Origin: Ipomoea triloba
Lineage: Eukaryota; Streptophyta; Magnoliopsida; Solanales; Convolvulaceae
Assembly: GCF_003576645.1 (NCBI RefSeq)
Contig: NC_044923.1
Location: forward strand, 2,710,509-2,774,508
DNA length: 64,000 bases
Direction of reading: 5' to 3'
The notes under the pieces were generated by a model. The model saw nothing but the letters and a program-made list of their open reading frames with translations, had not been told where the DNA came from and searched no databases. A program made the position numbers and the translations under genes. Positions 1 to 11,500 of the stretch are shown here, one piece after another; the stretch's first letter is position 1; every line of letters starts with the position of its first letter.

Positions 1-428
1 TTTTGGAAAACCCACAAAGCTCTAATAGCATTGCAATGGAAAGCATAGATGAAAAAAATGTCAAAATGGCATACAAACACAGCAATGGGCAACACATTTT
101 TAACCCATTCACTAATATGCCCTTGACAATCATTCGTGTATGATTATATTCCTGGGCTAAGTTTCAAATTTGATTTTAAGTTATGAGAATCTAAAACAAG
201 TTCCATGCTGATAAAAAAAACGTCTTAACTTTTACTCTAACGCAATTATTCTTTGATCTTAGACCAAACATTCACCAACATCCCTTTTCCCGTGAATCCT
301 ATATTGTAAACCAAGTTAGAGAATACCATCATTGAAGTAGCTTGAGAACCATATAAATCAAAGATGATGGCAAGGCATAGCAAACTAGACAGATAATGAG
401 CTCCAAAGCATAATCACTAGATACTTAC
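1..428. other. Intron sequence of the left-edge minus-strand gene
   Basis: The donor of exon 3 lies at 427-428 on the minus strand, so this stretch should be intron, with the next exon outside the window. It is AT-rich. I saw no further exon, repeat or RNA gene in it. Confidence 0.5.
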
Positions 429-1314
429 CAGATTGCAGCCATGTTACTTTCTGGCAATTGGTTGTACAAAGATTCATAAAAAAGCCTCGATGGGTCTCTC
501 TGCAACCAAAAACAAAACAAAAGAATACTCCATTAGCTGCAAACATTCCCAGAGAACACAGTGCAATTGGGTGAAGTATGCAATCAAAACATCAAACAAG
601 CAATTGAAACATTTTTTTTATTTCTTTTAATGCAATTTAAGTTGAAAACATTTCAATCTTTCCTCCCAACTAGTAAGGAAGAGGATAGTGTGAGTCTTAG
701 TAGCAAGCAAATTGATCAGTTCCAATTGCACATATTTTGCTTGTTTTCACTCAATTGCACGAAAACGATAAGTTTATTGCTCGATTTGACATTTTTTCCT
801 ATTTGCAAAAGCATACCTCCTCTGGAGGGTCTCTCTTCTGGCCAGGCAAATCATAAACCTTCTTCTCACGCTTCTTCCCATTCTGCTCTGCTTCTTTAGT
901 TGCCTTCTTCGCCTTTTTCTGCACCTTAAACCAAAAACACAAGCACAAATCATACAATCAATTCCGAAACCTAATTGAATAAAACATTTACGACATAAAA
1001 CAAACCTTTTCAGTTTTATTAGCCGCATTTTTGGATTTAGGTTCTTCAAAATCGTCATCGTCCTCTTCTTTCTTCGCTTTAGCTTTACTATCAGGAGCCT
1101 TGCTCGAGCTTTTTCTCGGAGCGGGCTTTTCAGCACCGTCTTCCTCCTTCACTTTAGCGGGCGGTTTCTTGGCCTTGGACTGTTTCGGGGCGGCATTGCC
1201 GCCGGAACCTTCTTTCTTCCGGTTCTTCAGCATTGAGCCAAGGCATTCCTCCTCATCCTCTTCCTCATCTTCGACGGATTCCTTCTTCAACGCCTTTGAA
1301 TCTTCAGAAGGCAT
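429..1314 (-). CDS. Lysine/glutamate-rich nuclear-type protein, 5' part (runs off the left edge)
   Basis: Three coding exons are visible on the minus strand: 1314-1006, 918-817 and 499-429. Each is bounded by GT-AG sites and the reading phase agrees. The gene continues beyond base 1. Exon 1 starts MPSEDSKALKKE. It is highly charged, with an acidic run EDEEEDEEE, then Lys/Pro/Ala-rich sequence and DDDDFEE near its end. Exon 2 holds KKAKKATKEAEQNGKK and the motif KVYDLPGQKRDPPEE. Exon 3 reads RDPSRLFYESLYNQLPESNM. From memory, the YDLPGQKR/RDP-RxFYE-LY pair marks a conserved plant family of small, basic, probably nuclear proteins that I cannot name with confidence. An alternative exon 2 acceptor two codons upstream is also in frame. 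Exon 1 and most of exon 2 recur identically at 2495-2961. Confidence 0.72.
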
Positions 1315-2459
1315 TTCAATTGCGAAATGGACCCAAATTTGGGGAGTTGAAGAGAGGAAAACAAGGGTTTCTCCGGTTCTCAGTTCTGATTTGCTGAAAA
1401 CATCGTCTTCAAGATTTGGGCCTCAGACATACAATAAATGGTAAGGCGACGCGATGTAAAAGTTTAAGCCCGCATTGTAATTTGTAAGGAGCGTTATTGC
1501 CCAGGATTGAAAATACACTGTGAATTTTGTGTCTTTTTTTGAAGGTGTGAATTTTGTGTCTTATTTTGTGAAATTTTGTATATATGATTATATGAACACA
1601 AATTATGTACCTAAATTATATTTAAAAATATATATAATATGTATATGTGTTTTATGTTATGATTTTTTTGTGTCTTGTATTATTAAATTATGTATCTTTA
1701 CGATTATGAATTATATACCTTATCGGTTCGATTCATGGTTCATAATACTATGTGGACTCTGGTATATGATATAAAATTTCATTGCACGGACCGTGGTCCA
1801 AAACTACGTCGTCCCCTGAGATGACGTCGTTATTATTATTATTTTTTTCACGCAACCTGCGTTTTCTTCTCTATTGCATCTTCCTTAACTACACATTGGT
1901 CGCCTTCTCCAACTCCATGCCTCTTTGATGGTGACGAGTGACCAGTCACTGATCACTTTTTGCCTGAAATTTTATCCAAATCTCGCTGGTGGGTTACCAG
2001 AATTTTAATTACATGTAATAGCATGTCATTAATTCATTTTTGAGCTTTATTACATCAAAATCAATTGTTTTTTTTTTTTTGAATACTATTGACTCTGTTA
2101 CAATGTAATATCTGTTCATACATACTTTCTCAACCTACTGAAGTACAAAGAGGCAACGCCCCCCATTGAGGATCGAACTTGTGACCTCATCAATTGTTAA
2201 AGACTGTAATTGCACTTTTAAAAAGTGTAGAGAGTAATTGACTTTTCAACTAAAATTTGAAGGTCTATTTTACCATATTGTTGTTTAATAGCTAGTAAAT
2301 AGTAAATACACATGTGAGATAGTATTCTTTATTTTTTTTCTAAAGAAATTAAGACTAGAAATTTCTTATTGGAATGGACATGATTGGGGCTTCAAGCCTT
2401 CAATGACACACGCACACAGAACCAAGATTCCTTAGCATCAACTATATATCAACGTTTTC

Positions 2460-2493
<34 letters not shown>
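848..2493. repeat. First copy of a ~1646-bp direct duplication
   Basis: From base 848 the sequence recurs at 2495 with a constant offset of 1647 bases. Every stretch compared by eye was identical: exon 1, intron, 5' flank, the AT-rich spacer, a SINE-like segment and the 15-bp motif before the poly(A). The copy ends in a run of 33 A (2461-2493), followed by a single N at 2494. Introns and intergenic DNA match as well as the coding parts. That suggests a very recent event or an assembly artefact. Confidence 0.9.
2055..2215 (-). mobile_element. SINE-like repeat, family B (copy 1; repeated at 3702-3862)
   Basis: Read on the minus strand, a GTTCGATCC-like B-box lies near 2172, followed by TTTGTACTTCAG and a GAGAAAG segment. 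The same layout occurs near 57970-58115, where a tRNA-like TGGTCTAGTGGCA A-box is preserved. It is diverged, with no clear target duplication. The second copy is part of the large duplication. Confidence 0.45.
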
Positions 2494-2494
2494 N
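2494..2494. other. Assembly gap (single N)
   Basis: This is the only ambiguous base I saw in the window. It sits between a 33-base A-run and a perfect repeat of sequence that begins 1647 bases upstream. Confidence 0.97.
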
Positions 2495-2961
2495 AAATCA
2501 TAAACCTTCTTCTCACGCTTCTTCCCATTCTGCTCTGCTTCTTTAGTTGCCTTCTTCGCCTTTTTCTGCACCTTAAACCAAAAACACAAGCACAAATCAT
2601 ACAATCAATTCCGAAACCTAATTGAATAAAACATTTACGACATAAAACAAACCTTTTCAGTTTTATTAGCCGCATTTTTGGATTTAGGTTCTTCAAAATC
2701 GTCATCGTCCTCTTCTTTCTTCGCTTTAGCTTTACTATCAGGAGCCTTGCTCGAGCTTTTTCTCGGAGCGGGCTTTTCAGCACCGTCTTCCTCCTTCACT
2801 TTAGCGGGCGGTTTCTTGGCCTTGGACTGTTTCGGGGCGGCATTGCCGCCGGAACCTTCTTTCTTCCGGTTCTTCAGCATTGAGCCAAGGCATTCCTCCT
2901 CATCCTCTTCCTCATCTTCGACGGATTCCTTCTTCAACGCCTTTGAATCTTCAGAAGGCAT
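2495..2961 (-). pseudogene. Truncated duplicate of the left-edge gene (exon 1 and part of exon 2)
   Basis: Exon 1 (2961-2653) is a perfect copy of 1314-1006. Exon 2 starts at 2565 and breaks at the N, part-way through the codons for KVYDLPG. No later exon follows; instead the A-run is reached. If the duplication is real, this is a dead partial gene copy with its own 5' flank. If it is an assembly error, it is the same locus shown twice and should not be counted as a gene. Confidence 0.8.
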
Positions 2962-4106
2962 TTCAATTGCGAAATGGACCCAAATTTGGGGAGTTGAAGA
3001 GAGGAAAACAAGGGTTTCTCCGGTTCTCAGTTCTGATTTGCTGAAAACATCGTCTTCAAGATTTGGGCCTCAGACATACAATAAATGGTAAGGCGACGCG
3101 ATGTAAAAGTTTAAGCCCGCATTGTAATTTGTAAGGAGCGTTATTGCCCAGGATTGAAAATACACTGTGAATTTTGTGTCTTTTTTTGAAGGTGTGAATT
3201 TTGTGTCTTATTTTGTGAAATTTTGTATATATGATTATATGAACACAAATTATGTACCTAAATTATATTTAAAAATATATATAATATGTATATGTGTTTT
3301 ATGTTATGATTTTTTTGTGTCTTGTATTATTAAATTATGTATCTTTACGATTATGAATTATATACCTTATCGGTTCGATTCATGGTTCATAATACTATGT
3401 GGACTCTGGTATATGATATAAAATTTCATTGCACGGACCGTGGTCCAAAACTACGTCGTCCCCTGAGATGACGTCGTTATTATTATTATTTTTTTCACGC
3501 AACCTGCGTTTTCTTCTCTATTGCATCTTCCTTAACTACACATTGGTCGCCTTCTCCAACTCCATGCCTCTTTGATGGTGACGAGTGACCAGTCACTGAT
3601 CACTTTTTGCCTGAAATTTTATCCAAATCTCGCTGGTGGGTTACCAGAATTTTAATTACATGTAATAGCATGTCATTAATTCATTTTTGAGCTTTATTAC
3701 ATCAAAATCAATTGTTTTTTTTTTTTTGAATACTATTGACTCTGTTACAATGTAATATCTGTTCATACATACTTTCTCAACCTACTGAAGTACAAAGAGG
3801 CAACGCCCCCCATTGAGGATCGAACTTGTGACCTCATCAATTGTTAAAGACTGTAATTGCACTTTTAAAAAGTGTAGAGAGTAATTGACTTTTCAACTAA
3901 AATTTGAAGGTCTATTTTACCATATTGTTGTTTAATAGCTAGTAAATAGTAAATACACATGTGAGATAGTATTCTTTATTTTTTTTCTAAAGAAATTAAG
4001 ACTAGAAATTTCTTATTGGAATGGACATGATTGGGGCTTCAAGCCTTCAATGACACACGCACACAGAACCAAGATTCCTTAGCATCAACTATATATCAAC
4101 GTTTTC

Positions 4107-4140
<34 letters not shown>
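2495..4140. repeat. Second copy of the ~1646-bp duplication
   Basis: This copy begins directly after the lone N, in the middle of exon 2 of the minus-strand gene, and ends at the poly(A) run 4108-4139. Unlike the first copy, it continues into unique sequence at 4141. A simple reading is that two overlapping contigs, one ending in the A-run, were joined with a placeholder N instead of being merged. Confidence 0.9.
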
Positions 4141-4144
<4 letters not shown>

Positions 4145-4155
4145 ATATATCAACG
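4087..4155 (+). mobile_element. Poly(A) retroposition scar with 15-bp target-site duplication
   Basis: The 15-mer aactatatatcaacg occurs at 4087-4101 and again at 4141-4155. Between the copies lie only ttttcc, 32 A and one g. A long terminal poly(A) flanked by a target duplication of this length is the hallmark of target-primed reverse transcription by L1 machinery. Here almost nothing but the tail was inserted. The left repeat and the A-run also end the first copy of the large duplication (2440-2493). Confidence 0.7.
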
Positions 4156-4303
4156 AAGAATAAGAAAGGATATGACAGAACAAAACCCCCACTAAGCAAC
4201 GAATATATCCTCCCTTTCTTTAAATATCCTACCTGCAATTTGGGTATCCACAAAAGTTAACCAAAATGCCCAAACTTTCCAGTTTCCACCCAAAAAGCCA
4301 ACC

Positions 4304-4315
4304 CATATATATATT
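4304..4315 (+). promoter_or_regulatory. Probable TATA box of the 4385 gene
   Basis: The motif catatatatatta lies about 70-80 bases before the start codon. It is followed by a C/A-rich leader with no other ATG. Its position suits a transcription start near 4335. Confidence 0.5.
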
Positions 4316-4384
4316 ACACTCCCCAAACCAACTCCACAGACACCCAAAAACACCAAAGAAAACCCCAAAAAAAAAATTAAAAAA

Positions 4385-4780
4385 ATGGGGTGGTTATGGG
4401 GAGGCAGAAGAGGGGTGAGCTGGAGAGATCAGACGGTGGACTCAATCACAGCGCCGCCGCTGCCATTAATGGTGCTTTTCGGGCTGGTGGCGTTTTTCAT
4501 GTGTTTATCTACGTATTTGGACTTTAAGGCGCAGGTGGCGAGGACGAAGAGCAGTTTAAGGATGTTTCTGTTTTTGGTGCCTTTGTTGGTGGTCTTGTTG
4601 GTGTATATCAGGCTGGTTAGCTACCGGTTTTTCTATCCGTATGGGCGGCCGGTGTACCGGTCCGGCGGGGGCGGTGACGGCGGGATTGCGCCGTGGGGGT
4701 TGGCGGTGCTGGTGGTTTTGCTTCTTGTCATGGTTCATTACCAGGTTTCTATTCAGTCTAGCTGGTTTCCACTCATGTAA
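4385..4780 (+). CDS. Small intronless multi-spanning membrane protein, 131 aa
   Basis: The frame opens MGWLWGGRRGVSWRDQTVDS and ends WFPLM. There are three strongly hydrophobic stretches, at about residues 27-45 (LPLMVLFGLVAFFMCLS), 58-78 (SLRMFLFLVPLLVVLLVYI) and 104-121 (WGLAVLVVLLLVMVHYQ). A Gly/Pro-rich loop, GRPVYRSGGGGDGG, precedes the last. The ATG is the first in the leader and sits in an A-rich context typical of plant starts. The coding part is clearly more GC-rich than its AT-rich surroundings, which supports a real gene. It resembles a class of uncharacterised, intronless plant membrane proteins. I see no catalytic motif and assign no function. Other in-frame products across 4556-4916 are shadows. 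Confidence 0.75.
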   Translation: MGWLWGGRRGVSWRDQTVDSITAPPLPLMVLFGLVAFFMCLSTYLDFKAQVARTKSSLRMFLFLVPLLVVLLVYIRLVSYRFFYPYGRPVYRSGGGGDGGIAPWGLAVLVVLLLVMVHYQVSIQSSWFPLM

Positions 4781-4905
4781 CTTTTGGTTAAGGCTTTTGC
4801 ATGCATATATGAAGTGCTTCTATATGGAAAATGATATATATATATATATATACACTCTAATGGAGTATGACTTATGTTACGTGTACAAATTTTATTGGAT
4901 AAAAA

Positions 4906-5050
4906 AAGTGAAATAATAAAAACAGTGATCCACTACTTTTTGGATTAATCAGAACGTGACACCTTAACAAGAGTGCGTTGTACTATATAATAGAGTGCGT
5001 TGTATGTACTAATTAAAAGTGAAATAATAAAAACAGTGATCCACTACTTT
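4906..5050 (+). repeat. Short direct repeat, ~34 bp, spaced 111 bp
   Basis: A 34-base segment (aagtgaaataataaaaacag and on) at 4906-4939 recurs at 5017-5050. The phrase agagtgcgttgta occurs three times nearby. This is a local partial tandem duplication downstream of the membrane-protein gene. Confidence 0.7.
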
Positions 5051-5095
5051 AAAATGCTAGCTAAGAGTGCGTTGTACTATATAATAGAAAAAAAT

Positions 5096-6030
5096 GTTTC
5101 AATAAAGAATATGTATGTACTAATTAACATGTCACTTTATTCGAGTATCCGTCTAGATGTTTAGTCGATTTAAGCGGTCCGCTGTCTTTTTATATATGTT
5201 GTCGATCTAATCAAGGAGAGGTTTTCATTGCAAGGGTCAAGGAGTTAACCAGTTAGATTCTAAATAACTTGACTATTAAATGACTAACCAAATTAAAGAC
5301 AGACTAGTTAATTTTTTTTTTCTTTGAGTACTATACATAATGGAGAAGCCATCAGAGAACTCGTTCAAAGACAATATAAACAATGCAATTAAACATTTTT
5401 TCAAGGAGACACATTTTTGTGGGAACGTGCTGATTAGCAATTCAAATCAACCCAAATTTTCTCACCCTAAACTTACAATCATTGAGTATCCATTGAAGGC
5501 ATGAAGTAGTCGATCGTTTGTAAAAATTGATATTGTTGGTGTTGCTAATAAGCATAAATTTGATTTTCAAAAAAAAAAAGGAAAAAAAAAACATAGGTTT
5601 GTGTAATCTTATTCTACTTTTTTGTTTGTTCTTACTTAATTTAAAATGTATTCACAAAACAAATGGTGCGAAGATCACACAACTCATGAAAACGAGTTAA
5701 ACGACTCTTTATTTTATTCTTTCATTCAATTTAATTTAATTCGTGAGTGTAATATAATGGAAAATGGATCTTAAAATGTAATATTTATATTGAAAAATGT
5801 AATACTAATTAGAAATAAAGTTTTTGTTATTTATAAGGGGAAGTGTAATATTTTTGAAAAAGAAAATGTAATATTTTTACATGTTGATTTAAAAATACCA
5901 TTTTTTTTTCAAATGAATTCCATTATAAGTAAAAATAAATAAATTATAGTATTACATTTTCATCTTGACTCGATCCGTATCATGAATAAAGATCAATGGG
6001 GCAGTCTTACAGGAGAGCCACTCATTATAG
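5096..6030. other. Intergenic AT-rich sequence, no feature seen
   Basis: Long A and T runs and scattered aatgtaatatt motifs are present. I found no open frame of note, RNA gene or terminal inverted repeat. Confidence 0.5.
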
Positions 6031-6034
6031 CAAT

Positions 6035-6600
6035 TTGTATCATGAACCATGGTTCAAAACGACGTCGATTTGATATTTAAGCTTTAACAAATTTTGTAGT
6101 TTCATGTTTATCATGTTTCAACATAAATTTTATAATTTATTATAGGTACAAAATCAATATTCTAAAGGTACATAATTTCATAACACGAGACACAAAAACT
6201 CACAACACAAGACACATACACATGTTATATATTTATTTATTCTCAAATATGATTTCTGTAGATAATTTATGTCCTATAATCACACAATTTCATAATACAA
6301 TACATCAATTCGTAAAATAAGACACACAATATGTTGCGTGTTGCACATAAATGCATATCACAAGACACAAAAACGTATGTTATATTTACTTTATTTCAGA
6401 TACAGAGTCCATATGCTTAAACTACAGAATTACATAACATGAGATACAGAAACACATAACACAAGGCACGTACACATATTTTACAGTTATTAAAAAAAAA
6501 AAAACTATACAACGTGAACTGAACAACAAACGATCGTCGTTAAAATTAAAATTCAAAACAATGTCGTATAGGACCAGAATTCACAATCCAGTGCGAATCC
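6035..6600 (-). repeat. Dispersed AT-rich repeat (family with 'ggaccaNggtcc' ends)
   Basis: It starts with a gaaccatggttcaaaacgac segment, then carries phrases such as ggtacataatttcataacac and acaaaaactcacaacac. Their reverse complements appear at 1520-1800 and 40780-41030 (acacaaattatgtaccta, gttatgatttttttgtgtc). It looks like a non-coding, MITE-like family. Its true ends are uncertain. Confidence 0.45.
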
Positions 6601-6824
6601 TAGTCGATGATATAAAAATGGACTCATTAGTGTGTTATAGAGATTTTCAATATTTGTTATAAGAAATGGATCTTTGATTATTTAAACCGCACCTTACATA
6701 GTATCAAAAAAAAATAAAAAATGAAGTACTTGTGGTAGTCCTAGTACTCCGTACTTGGCACGAGAACTACGTGAAATGGACGATCGGATGCGGGCTAAAG
6801 CTTTGGACAACGAATCCTGACAGT

Positions 6825-7050
6825 CCACGTAAGCAACATGCATGGACCGTGACGCTTGCCGCGTTTTCATTTCATTTGCTCGCGGCTACCAAAAGCCCAG
6901 TCCTACGTGGCAACCTCCCTGACACGTGAGATTCCTTCATCACCGATCCAACGGCTGACATTCCCAACCGATCCTGAGCTGTCAGATCGCGCGACGTCTT
7001 CAGAATATATTTCTGAACAAAAGATATGGAGAGAGAGAGAGAGAGAGTGA
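6825..7050 (+). promoter_or_regulatory. Promoter region with three ACGT-core elements and a (GA)n leader
   Basis: CCACGT lies at 6825-6830, ACGTGG at 6905-6910 and the G-box CACGTG at 6923-6928. These are typical bZIP/bHLH targets. A GA-rich run (7029-7047) follows. The block is much richer in GC than the DNA on either side. It lies upstream of the leader of the gene whose coding part starts at 8576. No clear TATA box is seen. Confidence 0.5.
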
Positions 7051-8523
7051 CGGTTTTGCAGAAGGCGAACGAAAGCTTCGTTTTTTCCGTCTGTCTGTTG
7101 AGTAATTATTATCAGTTTTCTTCTGGAGAGAGTGAAGGAGAGGAAAAAAGTTAGCTCAGAGTCGGTTATCACTCCGTTAAAACAAATTCTGTGTTGATTT
7201 CTTCTTCTTTCTTATATTCTTCTTTGTTGTTGTTGTTGTTGAAGATTGCAATCAGTTTCCAAGCTGAATATATTCTTCTGGAGACTCTGTAGTGTTCATG
7301 TTTTGATGATCATCGCCTGATCGGGAATAGGTCGGTATTTGTGTGAACACTTCTTTTAAAACTGAAATTTTCTCAAGAAATCCAACGAAGAAGCTCAAAG
7401 AAATGCTTTTTCCGTTGATCGAATGTTGCTTCGCATTTTCTCGAGCAACTTGTGTGATGGCTCTACAATGATATCTGGATTTTAGCCTCTTTTTTCGTTG
7501 GAAAATGCGTGAATTTTATGTACGAAATGGAGATTTGAATGTTTGTAGATCACTACTCTGTAATTATATGCAGAATCATAATGAGTTTTATGGTCATTAA
7601 TTCGCTTGAAGATCATTCTTAATTTCTCATTCTGTCAAATTCCTGGTTTGTAGATATTTGTATTTTACTCTTTTTTTTTTAAATTAATAATTTGAGCTCC
7701 CTTCCCATTTCTCAGTGGTTTTGTTAGGTGAAGAATCAGATTCTCTTTTCATAAAGGACTTCATATTTCACTTTTCTTTCTCCAAGCTTTAAGTTTTAAC
7801 CTTATGTCAATTCTTTACCCAATCAATTATTTTCTATTTAATGTTTATTAACAGTAAATTCTTTTCTTTTCTTTTTTTTTTAATACTGTAATTTTTTTAA
7901 ATTATTAGTTTATTAATCAGTATTTTGCTTTTTTAGTTAGATAAGGCTAAAGGGAGCGACTAAAGAAAGATCTGGGGATGGGTTGGTGTTTGGGTGCATT
8001 GATTGAGGTTTGGGTTGGGATCAAATTTGGGCCTTGAAAGAAGCTGTCAGTTGATGTCATTATGATATTTTTCCTTTGCAAGTGGACAAATGGGTGCACA
8101 GTAGCGATGGAGTTTCTAGGCGGTTGTTTTTTTTTTGAAAAAAGAAAATAATTTATGATAATTATCATTGTTCAAGTTGCTCTCTTTGTTTCTTTCATCG
8201 AAATAACGGTTGCTAAACAACAAAAGATCATCATCATCCTGTTGTTGTGTGTTCTGTGTTGTGTTGTCCTTATCTGAAAATATTCTTATTCAAATTGCTT
8301 GTTTGGATCTTCCTGGTTGTGAGTAATGCATGTCTTTATTGTACATTAAGTAACTTCTGGGTTTTTTGTTGTTTTTTTTTTGTTGAAGAAAGTACTTCTG
8401 GAGTGGTTTTCTTAGATTAGGTGGATTCTTTATTTTGCTATTGTGTTCTCTTCCTACATATCCAGTCTGGAATTGATTAGTGTTCTGGTGAAGAGGTCTT
8501 ACTTTTGGATAAATTGCAGAAAA

Positions 8524-8552
8524 ATGGAAGAATGAAGAGTGACTGTTGTTGA
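8524..8552 (+). promoter_or_regulatory. Two overlapping short upstream ORFs
   Basis: Just after the probable leader-intron acceptor (aattgcag, ending near 8520) lie ATG GAA GAA TGA (8524-8535) and an overlapping ORF at 8532-8552 encoding MKSDCC. Both stop within 52 bases of the main ATG at 8576. Such uORFs commonly lower translation of the main frame, but this is inference. Confidence 0.5.
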
Positions 8553-8575
8553 GGAGTTGAGTTTGAGTGAGCAAA

Positions 8576-11500
8576 ATGGGCTGCTTTGAGTCTGGAGGTG
8601 AAGATGAGCTTCAGAATGGAGATGGTAATCATAGTAAGAGATTAAAGCTTCCCAGAAAGGTACTATGAGACATCTGCACAAGTTAACAGTGAAGTATTGG
8701 GAAAACCCCAACCAAGTTGGTCGTTGGCTTGATAACTACAAAGTTACAAGTTTGACTCCCAGTTGGAATTGCCTATTGGCTTTCTTGGTTTGAGCCGGTC
8801 AGGGCAACCTAGGCTGATTTTACCTCCTTGTGGTCCCTTGCCGGTTAGGGTCACAAGGTGAGTTTAACCAATGCTCACTCTTGGATAGTGACTGCGGATT
8901 TTCCTCGTCGCCCAAAAAACAGTGAAGTATTTATATTATGCTTTATAATTGCTGATTTGGTATGAACTAATCCAGTTTCAGTTTGAAATTTGGCAGTTTT
9001 CTGGTGGATGTAATACAGTAAACCATGCCCCTGTTCCTCGAAAATTGCGTTCAGGTGTGACATTTTAGATTTTTCATTACTGGAATGGTTGATTGTTAAT
9101 TTGTTGTTGGCCTGGAGATTTGTTTTTTAAGATAGATTTGTTTGGAGCCCACAGTTTTAGATGTATTGCTTATATGGAAACTTCCTCATGCCCAAGGCTT
9201 TGTTACTAATTATATGATCTTTCCTATCTGCTTTTTCTTTCTCTAAAGCGACAGAGCAAGGAAAAAAGATTCTATGTAAAACTTTCCTTTCTTCTGCTGA
9301 AAATTTTAGTCTCATTGACCTTTGCAAACATTTGTATTTCCTTTGCAAAATGAACCTTCAGCTTGCAGTTTATAAGTAGATTTGCTCTACTTCAAAGTTT
9401 TGATATGATAAAAATATGTTTTTGTTGGACATATTTGAAAAGTTGAACTATGCTTCAAGTTGTTGAGAAACTAAAGCAAGGTTTTTCTTTGGAATAGCAG
9501 CCATCAAGAAGAGAAATCACGAATCCATTTCATCGCCTTTTCTTGGGAACCCGAAGTTGAACCAAGTGTCTAATGGAGTTGGAAGGCTTAAGAAAGATGA
9601 GAAGAGATCCAAAATGAATTTGGTACACTCTTAGATTCAAAATATTATATTTCCACCCTGCTTCCAATCCCATTTACCTCCTTATTTATTTCTTGAAATT
9701 GGGAGAACCCCAAAAAAATTATTAAAAAAAAAAAGTTAGTGAAACTAATGTAGTTTCCACATTTGAAATTCCTGTAGGATACAACTCAGGATGTCCTAGA
9801 TAGGTGTATAAACAAGGAGGTTTTGGGATCAATCACCGAAGATGAGCAAGAAGTGGCTGAAACTTTGTATGCTCTGGCTGCTATGCTTCCAGACACAAGT
9901 GTATGTAAAACTGAATGCAATAATGAACTTCCAGAAGGAAAATCATCACCATCACCTGAAGTGGAGAGTTCTGTGCCTTCAATTAATGGTGTGTTTCTCA
10001 ATTCATAGCTTCCTTCTATGTTATCGGGCTATTGTTTCCTCATTTAACCTGAATTTATTGCATTGACAATGTAGTTTTGGAAATGGGAACAGAGATTAGG
10101 ACAACAAGCCCCCAATTAACTGATGAGGCTTCAAAACAGCCATCAAATGCTGAAGAAACAATCAAGTCCCAATCATCATCAGGCAATCAGCTCGATAGAC
10201 CTGTCAGCATGGAGTTACCAATTGATTTAAATACAGATATTTGTGAAGTGAACTTGACCCCAGCTGCTTTCTGTAAACATGAACAAACAACTGAACGAAT
10301 ATCAGAAAACAATGGCATTTCCACTGCTTGGTCTAATTTACATCTGCCACACCGGTATAAACCTCTTTCTGTTTTCCCTATAAAAGTCTTTCTATTATTT
10401 TATCCTCTTAATGTGTATTTGATCTTTTTTTAGGATATCACAATGGTCTGAACTTGAGAGAAGTCCAGCTGGTAGAGAGAAACTGGAGATTGGACTGAAT
10501 CCAGTATGCTTTAATCTCAATGTTTGTATAGAACTACTGTATGTTTTAGTAATAAATGGGACCGATATGATTCTTTTTTCTTTTCATACTTTGTAGGCTG
10601 CAACCTTTGGAATACAAACCGAGGTTGAGAACAAATCCAAGGAGAAAGAAACCAATGCTACTAGCGGTACTTCAATGGAACTTTTTTCTAAGGATTGCTT
10701 CTTAACATGTCAAACACGGTGCAATTTATACTTAAAGACCCTGCTTCTAACATTATGAGTGATGTGACTAATGTGTTTTCTTTGTTAGGTTCATTATGGC
10801 CAGGCTTGACTCTAGCAAGCTCGTGTTCTTCTGATATGCTTAGTCCTGCATTGGAGTAATTCTCTTTTCGCCTCACTCTTGTTTTGTTGTAAACTACTAT
10901 TCTTTGGTTTCTAATATATTGAGGTAATTTAGGTTATATGATGTCAAATGCCCTGAATGGTTTGGAAACAATTCTTTCATTGCTCGAACTCAAACCCCAG
11001 AGCCTTTTGCTGAAAAGGTGCCATAGCAAAGATTTAGATCATTTGACATTCTCTGATAAATTTATTCTGCTGTGTGCCCCTACAGTATGATGTGTTCTCA
11101 GTTCAGTTTAACTAATGCAGAATGGTCGAGTTCCTGCTGTTTTGAAGAACTCGTGGAAGAGATGTTGTACTCATGTTTATGTATGCCACCTCATTAAAGT
11201 CTTGCAGATATCTGAGAGGGCTGACAAATTGCTCTTGCAGTCTGCTCAATCGACTCAAACTAATAGATCAAAGCAAGGGATTCGCGTAACTGATGACAGC
11301 TTAATTGGCACGATAAATGATTCACACAAAGTTTTCTCTAGTGGTAGTGCTGCCTGTTCTGTGGTGGAGAAAACTACCAATGAGGTGAGGAATGCCATCT
11401 TTTTACACAAGAAGCTTCTTCAAGACCAGAGACAAGGTTTATCAAAGCAGGTTGGTTTCATACTCAACACGATTGCTGTATCGTTCATTTAGTCATATTG

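Noticed and set aside
1031..1444. 137-codon plus-strand frame, repeated at 2678-3091
   Set aside because: Its Ser/Phe-rich protein is the antisense of the Lys/Glu-rich exon 1 of the minus-strand gene.
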